This document shows positions 49,026 to 60,829 of a stretch of 64,000 bases of DNA, one piece after another; the first letter of the stretch is position 1; every line of letters begins with the position of its first letter. The stretch comes from Bidens hawaiensis (lineage: Eukaryota > Streptophyta > Magnoliopsida > Asterales > Asteraceae): the NCBI GenBank assembly GCA_021521415.1, contig JAIQDT010000225.1, positions 124,001 to 188,000 of the forward strand, given 5' to 3'. The notes below the pieces were generated by a model. It made no database searches, was not told the origin of the DNA, and saw only the letters and a program-made list of their open reading frames with translations. The translations under genes and the position numbers were made by a program.

Positions 49026-50602
49026 CTATAAAAGAATTTAACAAAGCTCAATTTAGTACTTTCAATATCAATAAATTTTAATCTTTAATACCCTTTAATG
49101 TCTCCAAGACAATTATAGATTAAAATCTAGAATCCAACATTTCATTCAAACAGTAGTTAGGTGACCTTTATCCTACTATTCAAATTAACAAGGTAGTCAA
49201 CGTTTGACAATTGCAACCCTTTGCAACTTCTAGTTTTATGGGATCGGTTAAACATCATATGTTTAGTTGGCATGTTTAATCCCATCAACACCTTTGAACG
49301 CCATGTTTCGGTGAACCTATTCACATGATTTCCAAATCAAGTCGTCCTACTTACACACACATGTGAGTTTACACATACAAGTGGTTAGGTGACCCTCATC
49401 CCACAAGTATTGTAAAACCACCTTAAGATCACAAGTTTTCTTAAATGTGGTTAGGTGACCCTATCCCCACATCAATTCTACAAGTGACTTAAGTGTCGTA
49501 TAAAAGGATGGTGTTCAACTTGTTTTAAAAGTGATTTTAGTTTTCAAAATTCTAGATTGGAAAACTATTTAATGTACCTTCCATTTGCATGCATTCAAAT
49601 GTATGGTACCTTTGAAAACCAATTTTCAAATTCCTTTAAATAAAACCCATTTTATTATGAAATCATTAATAGCTAATAAAACCAATTTTATAACTTAATA
49701 ATTTCAAAGGAATCACTTTTATGCTAGTTGTCGATTTTAATTGTTAACATCCAAACATGATAAAACAATAAACATAAATCAACAACACAAGCGTAAAGTA
49801 CAAACACAAGTCCATAACCATAACCACCTAGAATGACAACACTTGTTGACCGAAACAAGTGTGCCAAAAGGTCTCTCCTAAGGGACGAGAATGACACAAG
49901 GCATGTGTCGGTGAACTCCCACTTGATCCCGCATCCATATGCTTCAAGTGTCCACCTTATGTTGTGACTCTTCCACTTTATTTTGGGCTTCCATTTGGGC
50001 TCCAACTTCAGCTCCTAGCTTCCATGGGCCTCCAAGTTTGGGCTTTGGCCATTGGGCTAAAATCCCATCTTGGACTATGAAGTCCATTAAGGCCCAAAAC
50101 CGTAACTTTGTTGCTTCTTCTTTTACAAAAATATATCCTAATACATTTTTCCCTAGTAAAAGAAATACAACTAATCTACTTATTATTACAAACCAATATG
50201 AAATAAATAAATAGATTACAAACCCAAATAAATGAATATTACAACCATATTGAATAAACCGAATAAATCACAACACAAACACACATCCAAAGTTCATGGC
50301 TATGTTATGAACATCCAAATGCACATCCAAATATGCAAGGTCTTAGAAGACCAAAATGGTTCCCCTCTTACCCATAAAACATTCGGCCAAGATAAACAAA
50401 ACTGAAAGTTTTGGGTTTTATCCAAACAAAATAATTAATCATCCATATGACTTAATTCATCAAGATTATCACAAGCATGTAAAGTATAATCTTGAGGAAC
50501 CAAGGGGTAACCAAAAGCCAAAAAACTTTCGGCCATATGGTGAACCACCCCATGAAACCCGAAAATTTTTGGATCTATGAAGCATGTATCCGTATAAGAG
50601 GC
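49026..50602 (-). other. Long 5' leader of C
   Basis: No gene. Three copies of a GGTTAGGTGACC(C)T-like word followed by CCCAC or CCTAC lie at about 49155, 49384 and 49449. No canonical Met-tRNA primer site abuts the LTR at 50603; the minus strand there reads GCCTCTTATACGG. Confidence 0.65.
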
Positions 50603-51444
50603 TCTTGGGTTTTAACAAGATTATCAAAGTCCATATAACCCATTATATGTTAAACGCAGCGGATAAAAGGTTTTAAATCTTGTTAGTTTGATAAATATAA
50701 AACCGATTTTATATAGATTAACCCAATGCCCGGATCCATATACAAAATACATGCTATCAAAACAACCATAGGGTGTTGCATGAATCATACCTTCAAGTCC
50801 GAAAGATAAAGAGGATGAAAGATATGAACGGCTAGATTCCAATGGAGGAAACCTCAAGCTTGTATACCCAACGAGCTCCAACAAACACCTTGGTTGCTAG
50901 GGTCCTAACACTTGCAAAAACAAACCCTTTATTCTTATTCTTCTTCTTGTTCGCGGCTCAAATGAGGAGAGAAAAGAGAGAAGAGATGTGTGTGAGAGAG
51001 AAGGTGTAAATATTATTCACTAAAGAATAATGATACTCCAATAGTATCTCTTGCATGTCTTGAAAGAAATAAAATGAGGAGAGAGAAGATGGAGGAATTT
51101 TCACACCCAAATTTCAAATCCACTTTTAATTACTTACAATTATTTACTTATAAGACTTATGTTATAAAACATATCATAAGTAATCATGCAATATGTTATT
51201 TAACCAATTTAAATAACATCTCTCAAGATATAAATTATCCATATAATTTATTTAACACACAAATGCAAATATTTAGAAAACTGATTTCCAAATATTATAA
51301 GTGTGGATATTTATTAACTAGATCATATCCAATAATAAATATCGTGGCGTTTGTCTAGCTTGTTATTGGGTATGACCCGACTTGGATCAATACGTACTAG
51401 CCACATCAACTCTAATATGTGTCTTGGGCAGATCGATTCCAACA
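50603..51444 (-). repeat. 5' LTR of C
   Basis: 842 bp, the same length as the left LTR. Its inner end reads AAGA rather than AACA (minus strand), so the terminal CA is mutated. Followed by TSD AGTAC (51445-51449). Confidence 0.92.
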
Positions 51445-51449
51445 AGTAC

Positions 51450-52166
51450 AAGCAAAAGAAAGTTCAACCTGAGTCATCTAAAAGGCAGATAAGGGAAGAA
51501 CAGCCTGAACCTTCCAAAAAGAAAAGAAAAATTATAATATTGAGAAAGAAACTGGAGGTTGAAAAAAAATCAAAGAAGGCTGATGAAACCCCAATCCCTT
51601 GGGAAAATGCGGAAATGATTCAAATTCTTAGGGGTATAATAGTGAATCAGAAGGGAATGAATGAGAATGCCTTTGATTCATTGGATAAGCATGAGTTGAA
51701 AGAGTTATTTTACTTGCAAAAGGCTGAGTGGGAGAAAGTCCTATTGGAAGGTGAAAACCCAAGAAGTTTTGTTGATGGAAGATTTGTGCCAGCAGGATTG
51801 ATGAACAATCCAAGGGTAGTTAATATGATTATCAAACTGTGCAAAGATGCAGGTGAAAATTTTGCAAATCTGATCAACTACCCTAATGAACTAATTGAGT
51901 CAATGTATATGAAATCATTTGCTATATCTAGGCCTAGCAAACCTATGAAGTCTATCCCAATTAGGCCACCTATACCACACCAATCAGCATGCAGAGGTGA
52001 ATCAAGTAGAGCCGGATCACAAAGAATGATATGACCACAATCAAATGTGGATCTTCCAAGAACTCTCTACTTTGACTCAGTCTCCGAGTCTTTAAAGGTG
52101 ATTATGCAAAGTAGACAATTGAGAGATATTGTGTTCAGAGATGATTTTGCTGAGTATTCAAGATAA
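51450..52166 (+). pseudogene. aORF of A, C-terminal part
   Basis: The frame of the A aORF continues after the C TSD. It starts with a Lys/Gln/Glu-rich basic part (EEQPEPSKKKRKIIILRKK), a candidate nuclear-localisation-like stretch, then PWENAEMIQILRGIIV, WEKVLLEGENPRSFVDGRF and LINYPNELIESMY. A TGA at 52032-52034 interrupts; the frame continues to a TAA near 52166 with ending DDFAEYSR. The last part has no match to the C-terminal domain of B that I can see. Function unknown. Confidence 0.7.
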
Positions 52167-53155
52167 CAATTGGCTATGTTTGAATTAACTAGTTAATTTG
52201 GGTGCTTAACAAGTGACTGATTGTTATCTATTGTAAAGTTCATATTTTGTGATTTTATTACATGTATACCCACTGCCGAAGATTTATTTTAGGTTGCATG
52301 TGCCCCGTGTGATTGATTATTGCATAAACTAGTTTCTTGTATTTGTTAATTACATAGTTCGGTTAATACTTTGTGTGTTGATGGAGTTTGGTAGATATCA
52401 CCATTAGGGTTTATGTTTCCTGAGTCATTCAAGTCAGTGAGTGCACCACCTTTGCATTGGACCAAGACCTTAGGTGTCGGCTTATCTTACTAGTTAGTTA
52501 ATCGGGTTAGTCGTTGCGAGACCACGTGCGGTATTCCCATTAAGTTTGTAAGTTGAGTTATTTTGTCCTTAGTATTGAATTACCCCTCTTCTCCTAGGTT
52601 TGTAATAGCACGAGCCAAAGTGAGATCTGTAACTTAGAAATGAACCAAGTGATGAGTTTTTAGGGTACGTAGATCAACGACCATGAATTAAAAGCTATCT
52701 AGATGTCGTTAGGGTAATCTAGTAAAATTGACCATAGGGACCCAGTTTCCTTGACCTCACCTATGTTAGATTATCGTTAAAACCCTGGTTTCAACCACAT
52801 GTTAGCACCCGTATCATCTTACGACAGTTAAGTCATCTTACCTAAATGTTTCATTTTCTTATTATCGTTAATTTCATTAAGTTTTCCTGTTATATTAATC
52901 AAGTTAGTTTAGATATATAAGTTCAAAAAATATATTATTTAGGCAGGACTTGGTTAGGGTTTAGTATTTAAGCCACCTCACGTGTCTTTGTGTTCGATAC
53001 TCGGATTACTAGGTTATGCTAGTACGCGACCGGTACACTTGCCGTTTGTGTGAAGCTAAGTTAGGTTATCCGTTTTATTTTTATGACTTAGTGTTGAATT
53101 GTGAGAATTATTTATTAATATATATATATATATATATAAAGCATTTCTCACATCA
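52167..53155 (+). repeat. LTR of element G (left edge uncertain)
   Basis: The right edge is firm: TCTCACATCA (ends 53155), five bases before an Athila-type primer site. Words such as TTCGATACTCGGATTACTA and CGCGACCGGTACACTTGC near the end are typical of Athila LTRs, from memory of the lineage. The left edge lies somewhere between 52167 and about 52300; the A-G border cannot be placed. An (AT)n run is at 53118-53138. Confidence 0.6.
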
Positions 53156-53160
53156 AGTTT

Positions 53161-53178
53161 TGACGCTGTTGGCGGGGA
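53161..53178 (+). other. Primer binding site of G
   Basis: TGACGCTGTTGGCGGGGA matches the Athila/Tat primer site TGGCGCCGTTGCCGGGGA at 15 of 18 positions. That site differs from the Met-tRNA type used by the copia elements here. Confidence 0.75.
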
Positions 53179-53371
53179 CACGGTTTGAGGCGATTAGAGA
53201 ACGATCTGAGTTTGGGGACTTTCCTTTTGTGTTTATCTAGATTAATATAGTTAGTTTAGTTTTTATTTTATCTTAGTATTATTTGTCTAGTTTTTGTTTA
53301 ATTTTTGTTTTAATTAATTTTCATCTACTACTATCTGGTGCCCGTGATCGTTTCTGTTTTAGTTTGCAGTA

Positions 53372-53907
53372 ATGGAGACTTACGGGAATGGACATAAAGA
53401 ACATTGAGGTTACACTGTGAGTCAGTTGAGGCTGCAGAGGATTATGGCTAACATAGGAAAACATAGCGTGAAACCTCAAATCTGTTGAATGTATGATTGA
53501 GTGGGGAATCTTCTTGGTTATAAAGACTCATCTTGTGAATTCATTAAGCAAATACCAGACCCGGATGAAGTGATATTTGATTTTTAAGCATCATCTATGA
53601 TTATAATCCAAGTGCCCCATTTCCGAATCAGCAAACTTTAGATGGAATTCGGCTAAGCTTTATGAGTCAGTCACAACTTAATGAGCCGTTTATCAAGTTT
53701 GAAGGTGTTGGAATGGAAATTCAGATTGAAGAATATGTTCCTTCATGGGAGGATGAATTCGGTGATGAGTTGGTGGATTTACCAACTACAGATGAAAAAG
53801 AGTTTGATCCTGAAAGATATTTGAATAAACGAGAAGCATTGTTATTTGGGGATCCGGTCAAGCAGTTGAATGTCAAAGAAGAGACACGAGGATATATGAA
53901 GAAGTGA
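53372..53907 (+). pseudogene. First ORF remnant of element G
   Basis: From the ATG at 53372 the frame has several TGA and TAA stops but reads protein-like (PDPDEVIFDF). After a shift it continues with NPSAPFPNQQTLDGIRLSFMSQSQLNEP into the open frame 53662-53907 (acidic, VPSWEDEFGDELVDLP, then KREALLFGDPVKQ). It would be the start of gag by position. I recognise no domain in it. Confidence 0.45.
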
Positions 53908-54043
53908 ATAGTAAAGAACGACATCTCATTGTAAAACATCATCCGCATCTGCACGGTAAAACTGATAGGCTCACAGAAATACATGTTCATGGATCACCAC
54001 TCAAATCAAGAGCATCAAGAAAGAGGATGTCTGGGATCAGGAA

Positions 54044-55110
54044 TGTTGGGATGAGAAAAGGCTGAAGGAAGATTGAAATCTTCTCAACATCCCTGAAAAT
54101 GGCTAAGTATGGTAACCGAGCAAACTTAGGCCTCCCAACAAGCTTATACTAAGTCTAGCAAGGTATTTTGCTTTCCCAACAAGATTATCTTCTAGAATTC
54201 CTCTTAAGTTATAAACCAAGCAAGGTTCACTTTGTCTAGCAAGGTTGTTCTTCAAAGTCAAGAAAGGTTTGTTTCATAGCAAACTCTTGACTAAGCCAAG
54301 CTAAAACAAAGTCTTATGGTAAATCTAGCAAGGTTTATTCACAATAAACAGTGGTCCCAACAAGCTTGAAGGAAGTTGATAAAGAAATTACTCAAGGACT
54401 TCTAACGAGAAAGATTCAACTCAGAGAAAGCTACAGTGTTACCTACACACTTGGGTTTGTTTAATAAGTTAAGTCAACAAAAGGTTGAAGGGTTCTCTGA
54501 AGAACAAGTTTGCTCGTAGGACTTTATCGAGCAATGTTTGATATTGTCAAGAGGATTGAAGTCTGCTCGATGAATATTTTCTAAGGAAAATATTATAAGT
54601 AAAGCTTACCCGGAGAACTGTTCCCCAGCACTGTTAATGGTTACCAGGTCTGCTCGCAAAAAGACAAAGTTGAAAAGCTTGCCTGAAGACCTGTTTACAT
54701 ATAGCATTTATTGTAATACGTTTGAATATAATTGTATTAACCATTAGGGTTTCTAAAAAGGAAGGTCAGGTGTCAGGTATGTCTATAAAAGGAAACTTTT
54801 AGGGAACGCCTAAGGTCAGCTGTCTCCCTCCTGCACGGAAAGCTGCAAAAAATCCTGACAGTCCACACTGAAACCCTAGTAGATTTAATTGTATCCATCA
54901 TTATATTAATGTAAATATTTTGAGTTACTTTGTGTGTTTTTTACTTTTGTGTCTGTTGAGCAACACTTAGAGTGTTATTGATTCCGGCTTTAATATTCTG
55001 TAGTTCTTTACAAAATAGTAGTAGGTCGTTAACCTTCTTGTCAACACTTCGGTGCGGGTTACGATAGTGAATTAGTGAGATATTGAGTGAGCTATCCAAA
55101 GGGACCGACA
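54044..55110 (+). repeat. 5' LTR of F
   Basis: It starts TGTTGGGATGAG and ends GGGACCGACA, about 1,067 bp. A TATAAAA box is at 54784-54790. The first half matches the truncated LTR of A. Degenerate CTAGCAAGGT words are scattered through it. Confidence 0.8.
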
Positions 55111-55112
55111 AG

Positions 55113-55124
55113 TGGTCTTAGAGT
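55113..55124 (+). other. Primer binding site of F
   Basis: TGGTCTTAGAGT, a mutated form of the Met-tRNA site TGGTATCAGAGC (9 of 12), two bases (AG) after the LTR end, the same spacing as in B. Confidence 0.65.
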
Positions 55125-55444
55125 TTGTTAATACGTTTTTGTGAAGAATTGTTGCTGAATATTGCTGATTTTGAAGATGAAGAATGACGTCAGCTGACAA
55201 ATGTTACATTGGTTTGTGACGTCAGCTGCCCTATTTTTCATTTTTCACAAATCTACAATATTGTTGAGGTTTAAAAGTTTTTTCATTATTATAGATATTG
55301 CTTTAATCCGTCTAGATATATCAGATCTGAGGATTTTGTCCACAGATCTGATTATTTTTCAAAGGGTTTTTAAACTTTTGTTTAAATTTGTCAAGTTTCT
55401 TTGTTTTTCAAAATATCATAAAATACCAAAAAGTTTTCTAGATC
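55125..55444 (+). other. Leader of F
   Basis: No gene. It is T-rich and contains two nearby TGACGTCAGCTG copies (55187 and 55216). Confidence 0.55.
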
Positions 55445-56940
55445 AATGGATGAGCAAGAGGTTTCTATTAACAAGATTCCTAGACTGTATGGACAGAAAA
55501 TTTACATCAAATGAAAAGTCCTATTAGAAGCTTCCGTCTGTTACAACGACATTGAGATGTGGAACTCTATTAAGAATGGGCCTTATGTGCCGTATGGAAC
55601 AGCAAACAATCAAACACTTGAAAGATCAATAATGCCAGAGCATTAGCAATGTTAAAGCTGGGTCTATCATGGGAAATCTTGACAAGTGTAGCTCGTCACA
55701 CTACAACCAAAGCAATGTTTGATGCTATTGTTGAAATGTTCGAAGGCAACATCGAGTTGAAGAACATTAAGAAGGATCGCTTGAAGTCAGATCTTGACAT
55801 ATTCAAGTTTAGAAAAGGTAAAAAACTGAGTTCTGTGTTGCAAAGGTTCGTAGCAATTGTTAATGAAATCAGAACAACCGATCTACCAATCACTGATTTT
55901 GACTTGACCAAGAAGTTATTATCATCTCTTTTGGGTGAATGTTACATTGCTAGAAAATTCATTAAGGAGAAGGCAAAATTCCCTCAGTTGAAGCTAGATG
56001 ATGTCATCTGCTTTTTACAAGCAGCTGAGCATGAGATGATAGAGAACAACATGATCAAAGAAGACAGACCAAGTTTTCAGGTGACAAATGCTCTTATAGC
56101 ACCCATGGGAAATCTGTCCACAAAAAATCAACAACAGGTTCCCATCATAGAAGAGCCAAGTGAATATGGTGGTGACACACCAAGGGGGTTTGTTGCTGGT
56201 AATGCACACCGTCAATGTGGACAATCCAGATTTAATGTCCAATTGATTGATGACAATGACACATCCTCTATGTCCAGTGGACATGCTCCTTATGATGGTG
56301 GCAATGTTAATCAAGGAAATGAATATCAATCTTTATTTTCAATGTTTAAGAGGACCTTGAACAAATTGACGCTGATGACTTAGGATACATGAATCTAAAA
56401 TGGCAAGCTGCTATGCTAGGTTTGAGAAACAAGAGGTTGTTCAATAGAACTGGAAGGTCCTTTGTCTCTGGTCCAAATTAAAGAATAGAATTTGACAAAT
56501 CAAAAGCAATCTTCTACAACAGTCAACAGCCAGGACACTTTGCAAGGGAATGCAATCAACCTAGACAGTTCCAAAACCATCAGCCAAGAAATAAGTTTCA
56601 ATATTAGAATCGGAATCATGGTCAGCTAAGGAACTTCAACAACAATTACAACAACCAACAACCGCAAAATCATCAGCAAGTAATTCCCCAACACTAGAAC
56701 TTTCAAAGAAATAATCAGAATCCTCCACAAGCTCTTGCAAACCCTAACAGAAACAATGTCAACCAACCAAGAAACCAAGGGAATGTTGCATTAGCTGCTC
56801 AACAACAAGAAGGTGATTTTGAATGGAGCAATCATGACAATGACATTGAAAACCTAAATGTGGCATTCATGACTAAAATAGAAAGTGAAGCTAAATCCAC
56901 TTCATCTTAGGTACATTCAAATCCCTCAAAACTTGAATTA
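55445..56940 (+). pseudogene. gag of F
   Basis: ATG at 55445 starts MDEQEVSINKIPRLYGQK, then a shift and stops; SVCYNDIEMWNSIKNGP follows in another frame. A small deletion near 55628 precedes the open part 55649-56383 (LGLSWEILTSVARHTT, MFEGN). After another shift come LKWQAAMLGLRNKR and the first knuckle, FYNSQQPGHFAREC, in which both leading Cys residues are changed. A Gln/Asn-rich tail with several TAG/TAA stops ends near 56800. Confidence 0.8.
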
Positions 56941-56946
56941 CTTAAA

Positions 56947-58659
56947 ATGAATGAATCATCAAGAATAACAGTGGGTAAGTTACAAAGTGAGTGTTTTAGA
57001 AAACAAAGTATGATCAATTTCTATGAGGCAAGTGACATGACTTATGAGGAAAGAATCAAAAGTCTGGAACAAGATTGTATGGACAGCTATATGATACAGT
57101 CCAGATATATCACTGAAATAAAAGGATTGAAGAAAATGTTTATTGATGAAATGTTGAAGAACACTACACTTCAAGTTGAAAATGATTTCCTGAAAAATTT
57201 AGTTTCAACTGGGAATATTTGTGGAAAGTTAAACAAGATCATAGAGGAAAATAAATACAAGGTTGTTCCTCAACCTTTCAATGACAGTTACTTATTGAAG
57301 GTTGCTAAGGAACAGAGAAATGCCTACCTTGATCAATTTTAGAGAAGTGTTTAAAGAAAAAGAAGAATTTATTGAAAGTTATAAGTTGGTTGAAGTTGAA
57401 CAAGGGTGAATTTGTGATTAAAGAAGAAATGAAGAATGATAAGCATGCTGAGACGTCTGTTAGTGTGCAAGTGTCTGAAGATGACTGTTTAAACAAAGAT
57501 GACTTGAGTGATTCAAGTAATCAAAGTTCAAGTGATGAATATTCAAAGGTTGGAAGAAAGGACAAACCAAACTCAATTGGCAAGCTTCAATTACTGCCAA
57601 AGATGACACCCAAGATGAAGAAACATCATGAGCAAATGAGAAGGGAACACCAAATATTTTGACATATATAGTGGATCAAAAGTTAACAATTATTCAATGA
57701 AGCCTCCAAGCAAAGAAGCACTAAAGGAGAAAAAGGTTAAAAACAAGAAGACTGAATAAACTGTAAACAGTGATCAGCTTATTCCTGTATACCCTATTTT
57801 CTCAAATCAAGAATTATTTGACATTGGTGAAGTAGAAAGTGTAGAAAAGTATGAGAGAAGGCAGTCAAGGTATAGGGGAAGCATTGATGAGGCACCATTC
57901 AATATAGAGAGAATAGTCTTTGTGAAAAGTTTTTTGGAAAGACAAGACATAAAAATTAAGGTGTTTGTACCTTTCTCAATTGATTATGATGGTCTTAAAA
58001 CTCAAAGAAACATTGGAGTTGATCCCCCAAGACCAAGTAAAAAATTTAAAAAGGGGAAGTCAAGTGAAAGCTTCAAAGGAAGAGTGTTGTGCAAACATTG
58101 TGATGAGTATGAACATCACACAAATTCTTGCCATGAAATATTTACTTTCAAACCAGTTGATGTTCCAAACTCAACATTGTTTGGACAAGACTTTGGGTTC
58201 TACAAGAACTAATATGATGAGTATTTGGGTAAAGGCAAGAAGTCATCTAATGTTGTTGTGAGCAAGGTTGAAGCCAAGGGTAAGAAGAAAGTTGAAACTG
58301 TTGATCAGAAAAAGAAGAAATATTTGAATCAACAAGAGAAAAAGAAGAATCCAGTGACTAAAAAATCTATCATAGTTAAACCTGACAAGGCTATTAAAAC
58401 TGTGAAATCTATTGACCATGGAAATTCAACAGAAAGTGTAGAAAAGGTTAAGAGAAAGGTTTTCAAGAGAAAGAAATCAAGAGAATTGAACGGAGACAAG
58501 AAATTTCTGTTAAAGCATGGCTTTAAGCCTCAAGGATTTCTGTGGAAACCAAGAAATGAAACTTCTGTGACAAAAGAAACATATGTGACATATGAAACAC
58601 TTGTGACAAGTGTGAAGAGAGAATTTGTCATTGAGGAATGCAAGAGCATAGTTCCATAA
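56947..58659 (+). pseudogene. gag-pol linker of F
   Basis: Pieces 56947-57342, 57372-57662, 57922-58212 and 58225-58659 align in order with A 11802-13878. They show the coiled-coil-like part (IKSLEQDCMDSY), the second knuckle CKHCDEYEHHTNSC (about 58090-58131, intact Cys and His) and FLLKHGFKPQGFLWKPR. Frame breaks separate the pieces. Confidence 0.75.
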
Positions 58660-58806
58660 GTGGGAAAAATATATGAAACTGGCTATGACACAGATGATTC
58701 TAATGAATCATGTGAAATTGTTTATGAAGACCCCAAACCCAATGCAACATTTGTTCATGTCGTTGATGATTTGCAAGCTGATCTAGCTTGTACTTCATCA
58801 CTTAAC

Positions 58807-58834
58807 TGATCATTTTTCTTTGATTTGTGCAGGA
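58807..58834 (+). promoter_or_regulatory. gag-pol border of F: stop plus splice-acceptor-like sequence
   Basis: Leu-Asn-TGA (58807-58809) is followed by a T-rich run and TTTGTGCAG (ends 58832), then the protease. The same layout as in A, with one base more, so the frame relation differs. Confidence 0.45.
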
Positions 58835-60353
58835 ACAGTCCACACCAATCAATGATGTATGGTATATGGACAGTGGATGTTCCAGGCACATGACATGCGA
58901 CAAGAGGCCACTGGTGAATTATGAAGAGAAGTTTGAAGGACCTGTTGCATTTGACAGTGATGAGAATGGTGGGAAAGTTATGGGGAAAAGAATTCTAACC
59001 AATTGCAAAGTGTCATTTGATAATGTGTTTTATGTGGAAGGATTGCAATATAACCTTTTGAGCATCTCACAAATGTGTGATAAAGGTTATAAGGTTGGAT
59101 TATATGACTCTCATTGTTTCATCCTCAAACCTGAATTTGTGATTCCTCCAGATATGATTATGATGATGGCTCCTAGAAATGGAAACTTGTATGAATTGAA
59201 AATGAAAGATGCTATCTCTAGGGGAGGAACTTGTTTTGTGTCAAAGGCCACTGAAAATGAAACCAAATTGTGGCACATAAAGCTTTGTCATGTTAATTTA
59301 ATAAACATGAAAAAACTTGTTAAAGGTGAACATGTAGTTGGTTTACCTACAAGGGAGTTCATTCTTGATGACAAATGCATTTCATGTCCGAAAGGTAAGC
59401 AACAAAAGTCATCACACAAAGCAAAACTTGTAAACTCAATTGAACATGTACAGGATATGCTTCATATGGATCTTTTTGGTCTTGTGAGTGTTCCTAGCAT
59501 AGGGAAGAAAAGACATTGCTTGGTGATCATTGATGACTTTTCAAGATATACTTGGGTTTATTTTCTGAATTCCAAGGATGAAGCTGCTGAATTGATCAAG
59601 AGTTGTGTTACAAGGATTGTGAACCAACTGTATGTGAGGGTGAAGGTAATGAGAAGTGACAATGGGACTGAGTTCAAGAATGGTGTGATGACTGGATTCT
59701 GTCTTGCAAAAAGAATTCTCCAATAATTCAGTGCACCTAGAACTCCTAAACAAAATGGGGTTGTAGAAAGAAGAAACAGAACACTCATTTAAGCTGCAAG
59801 AACCATGTTAGTAGATGCTTATCTACCTGTCACCTTTTGGGCAGAGGCTATCACTACTGCTTGCTATGTTCAGAATAGGGCTCTTCTCAACAAATGTCAT
59901 GACAAAACTCCCTATGAGATTTTGTTTTAAAAGAAACCCTACATCAAGTTTCTCAAGCCTTTTGGATGCAAATGCTCACTTTTGAATACCAAAGACTATT
60001 TGAAAAGGTTATAATCAAAATATTTAGATTGTTTCTTTGTTGGATACTCCACACACTCAAAGGCTTATATAGTATATGTGAAAGATCACTTGAGTGTGAT
60101 TGAATCTTCTGACGTGATATACAATGAAATCCAGTTTAATAAAGTTGATGTAACATCCTGGTTGTTTGGTCTTGAGAAGTTAATAAAGTCTTTCAAGATT
60201 TATCCTGAAGACTTTGAAGAAACTTTGTATAAAACAAGTGTCCAAGAAGAAAAGTCAGAAAAGAAGGTTGACTTGGACAAATTATGGTCAAAAGTTGCTG
60301 ACAAAAATGATGAATACTCCTTTGATAAGAACGCTTCTGATCATGAGTCATAA
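58827..60353 (+). pseudogene. pol of F: protease and integrase
   Basis: The protease motif WYMDSGCSRHMT is intact. The zinc domain shows WHIKLCHVN and CISCPKGK. The integrase core has Asp (HMDLFG), Asp (RSDNGTEF), a TAA at 59724-59726, then Glu (VVERRN). More stops follow (59790, 59929, 60014). The acidic spacer continues to 60353. A TAA at the same place as in A, after ILQ, is shared by both copies (see findings). Confidence 0.82.
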
Positions 60354-60829
60354 GATGAGCAAACTGACAATCTTGATTAGCCACCTGTTCAAGAAAACCC
60401 TATCTTGGATAATGAGCAAACTGACAATCAAAATGAACAAGAGCAAGTTGTCAACAATGAAATGCAATCTGATGAACTGTTTGATCAAGAACAAGATGAA
60501 AGACAACAAAACTTTGAAGAATTGTTTCAAAGTTTGTACTTTGGAAATAATGTTGCTTCAACTTCACAACAGTTTGCTGAAGAATCACCTGAAGTGAATG
60601 ATGCAACAACAAATACAATCATTGAGGAATCTGAAATGTTGATTCAAATATGTCTACAGATCTTGTTGTGCAAACTTCCTTTGTTGAAAGAAATCATCCA
60701 TCTGAAAACATCATTGGAGATATTCATGAAAGAGTCACCAGAAGGGCGTATGAATATGCAAACATTTATTTGTATTCCTGCTTCCTATCCCAAATTTAAC
60801 CCAAGAACATTGTTCAAGCATTAAAGGAC
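60354..60829 (+). pseudogene. pol of F: acidic spacer before the reverse transcriptase
   Basis: Gln-, Glu- and Asn-rich low-complexity coding sequence (60405-60824 open) that links integrase and reverse transcriptase. The block HPSENIIGDI-like in A is visible near 60700 in a shifted frame. Confidence 0.6.

Larger units (their letters stand above)
43400..51444 (-). mobile_element. Element C: minus-strand copia element, complete but defective
   Basis: 8,045 bp with two 842-bp LTRs, a 5-bp TSD, a 1.6-kb leader, gag-pol on the minus strand (49025 to about 45020) and a purine tract. The reverse transcriptase style (PYASAIESVMYAMICTRPD) fits the Tork/TAR/Angela group rather than the Sirevirus group of A and B; that is from family knowledge and moderately sure. 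It has no extra ORF. It sits in the aORF of A. The LTRs differ at about thirty positions by my count. Confidence 0.88.
52167..54043 (+). mobile_element. Element G: 5' part of an Athila-like Ty3 element
   Basis: LTR, primer site (53161-53178), leader and a decayed first ORF, cut at 54043 by element F. The rest of G should lie to the right of F, outside the window. It follows the end of the A aORF, so G probably inserted into the 3' part of A. Confidence 0.6.

Noticed and set aside
51351..51449. Start of the last aORF piece at an ATG-like codon inside the C LTR
   Set aside because: The first roughly 33 codons are LTR sequence of C read by chance; the real frame comes from before the insertion.
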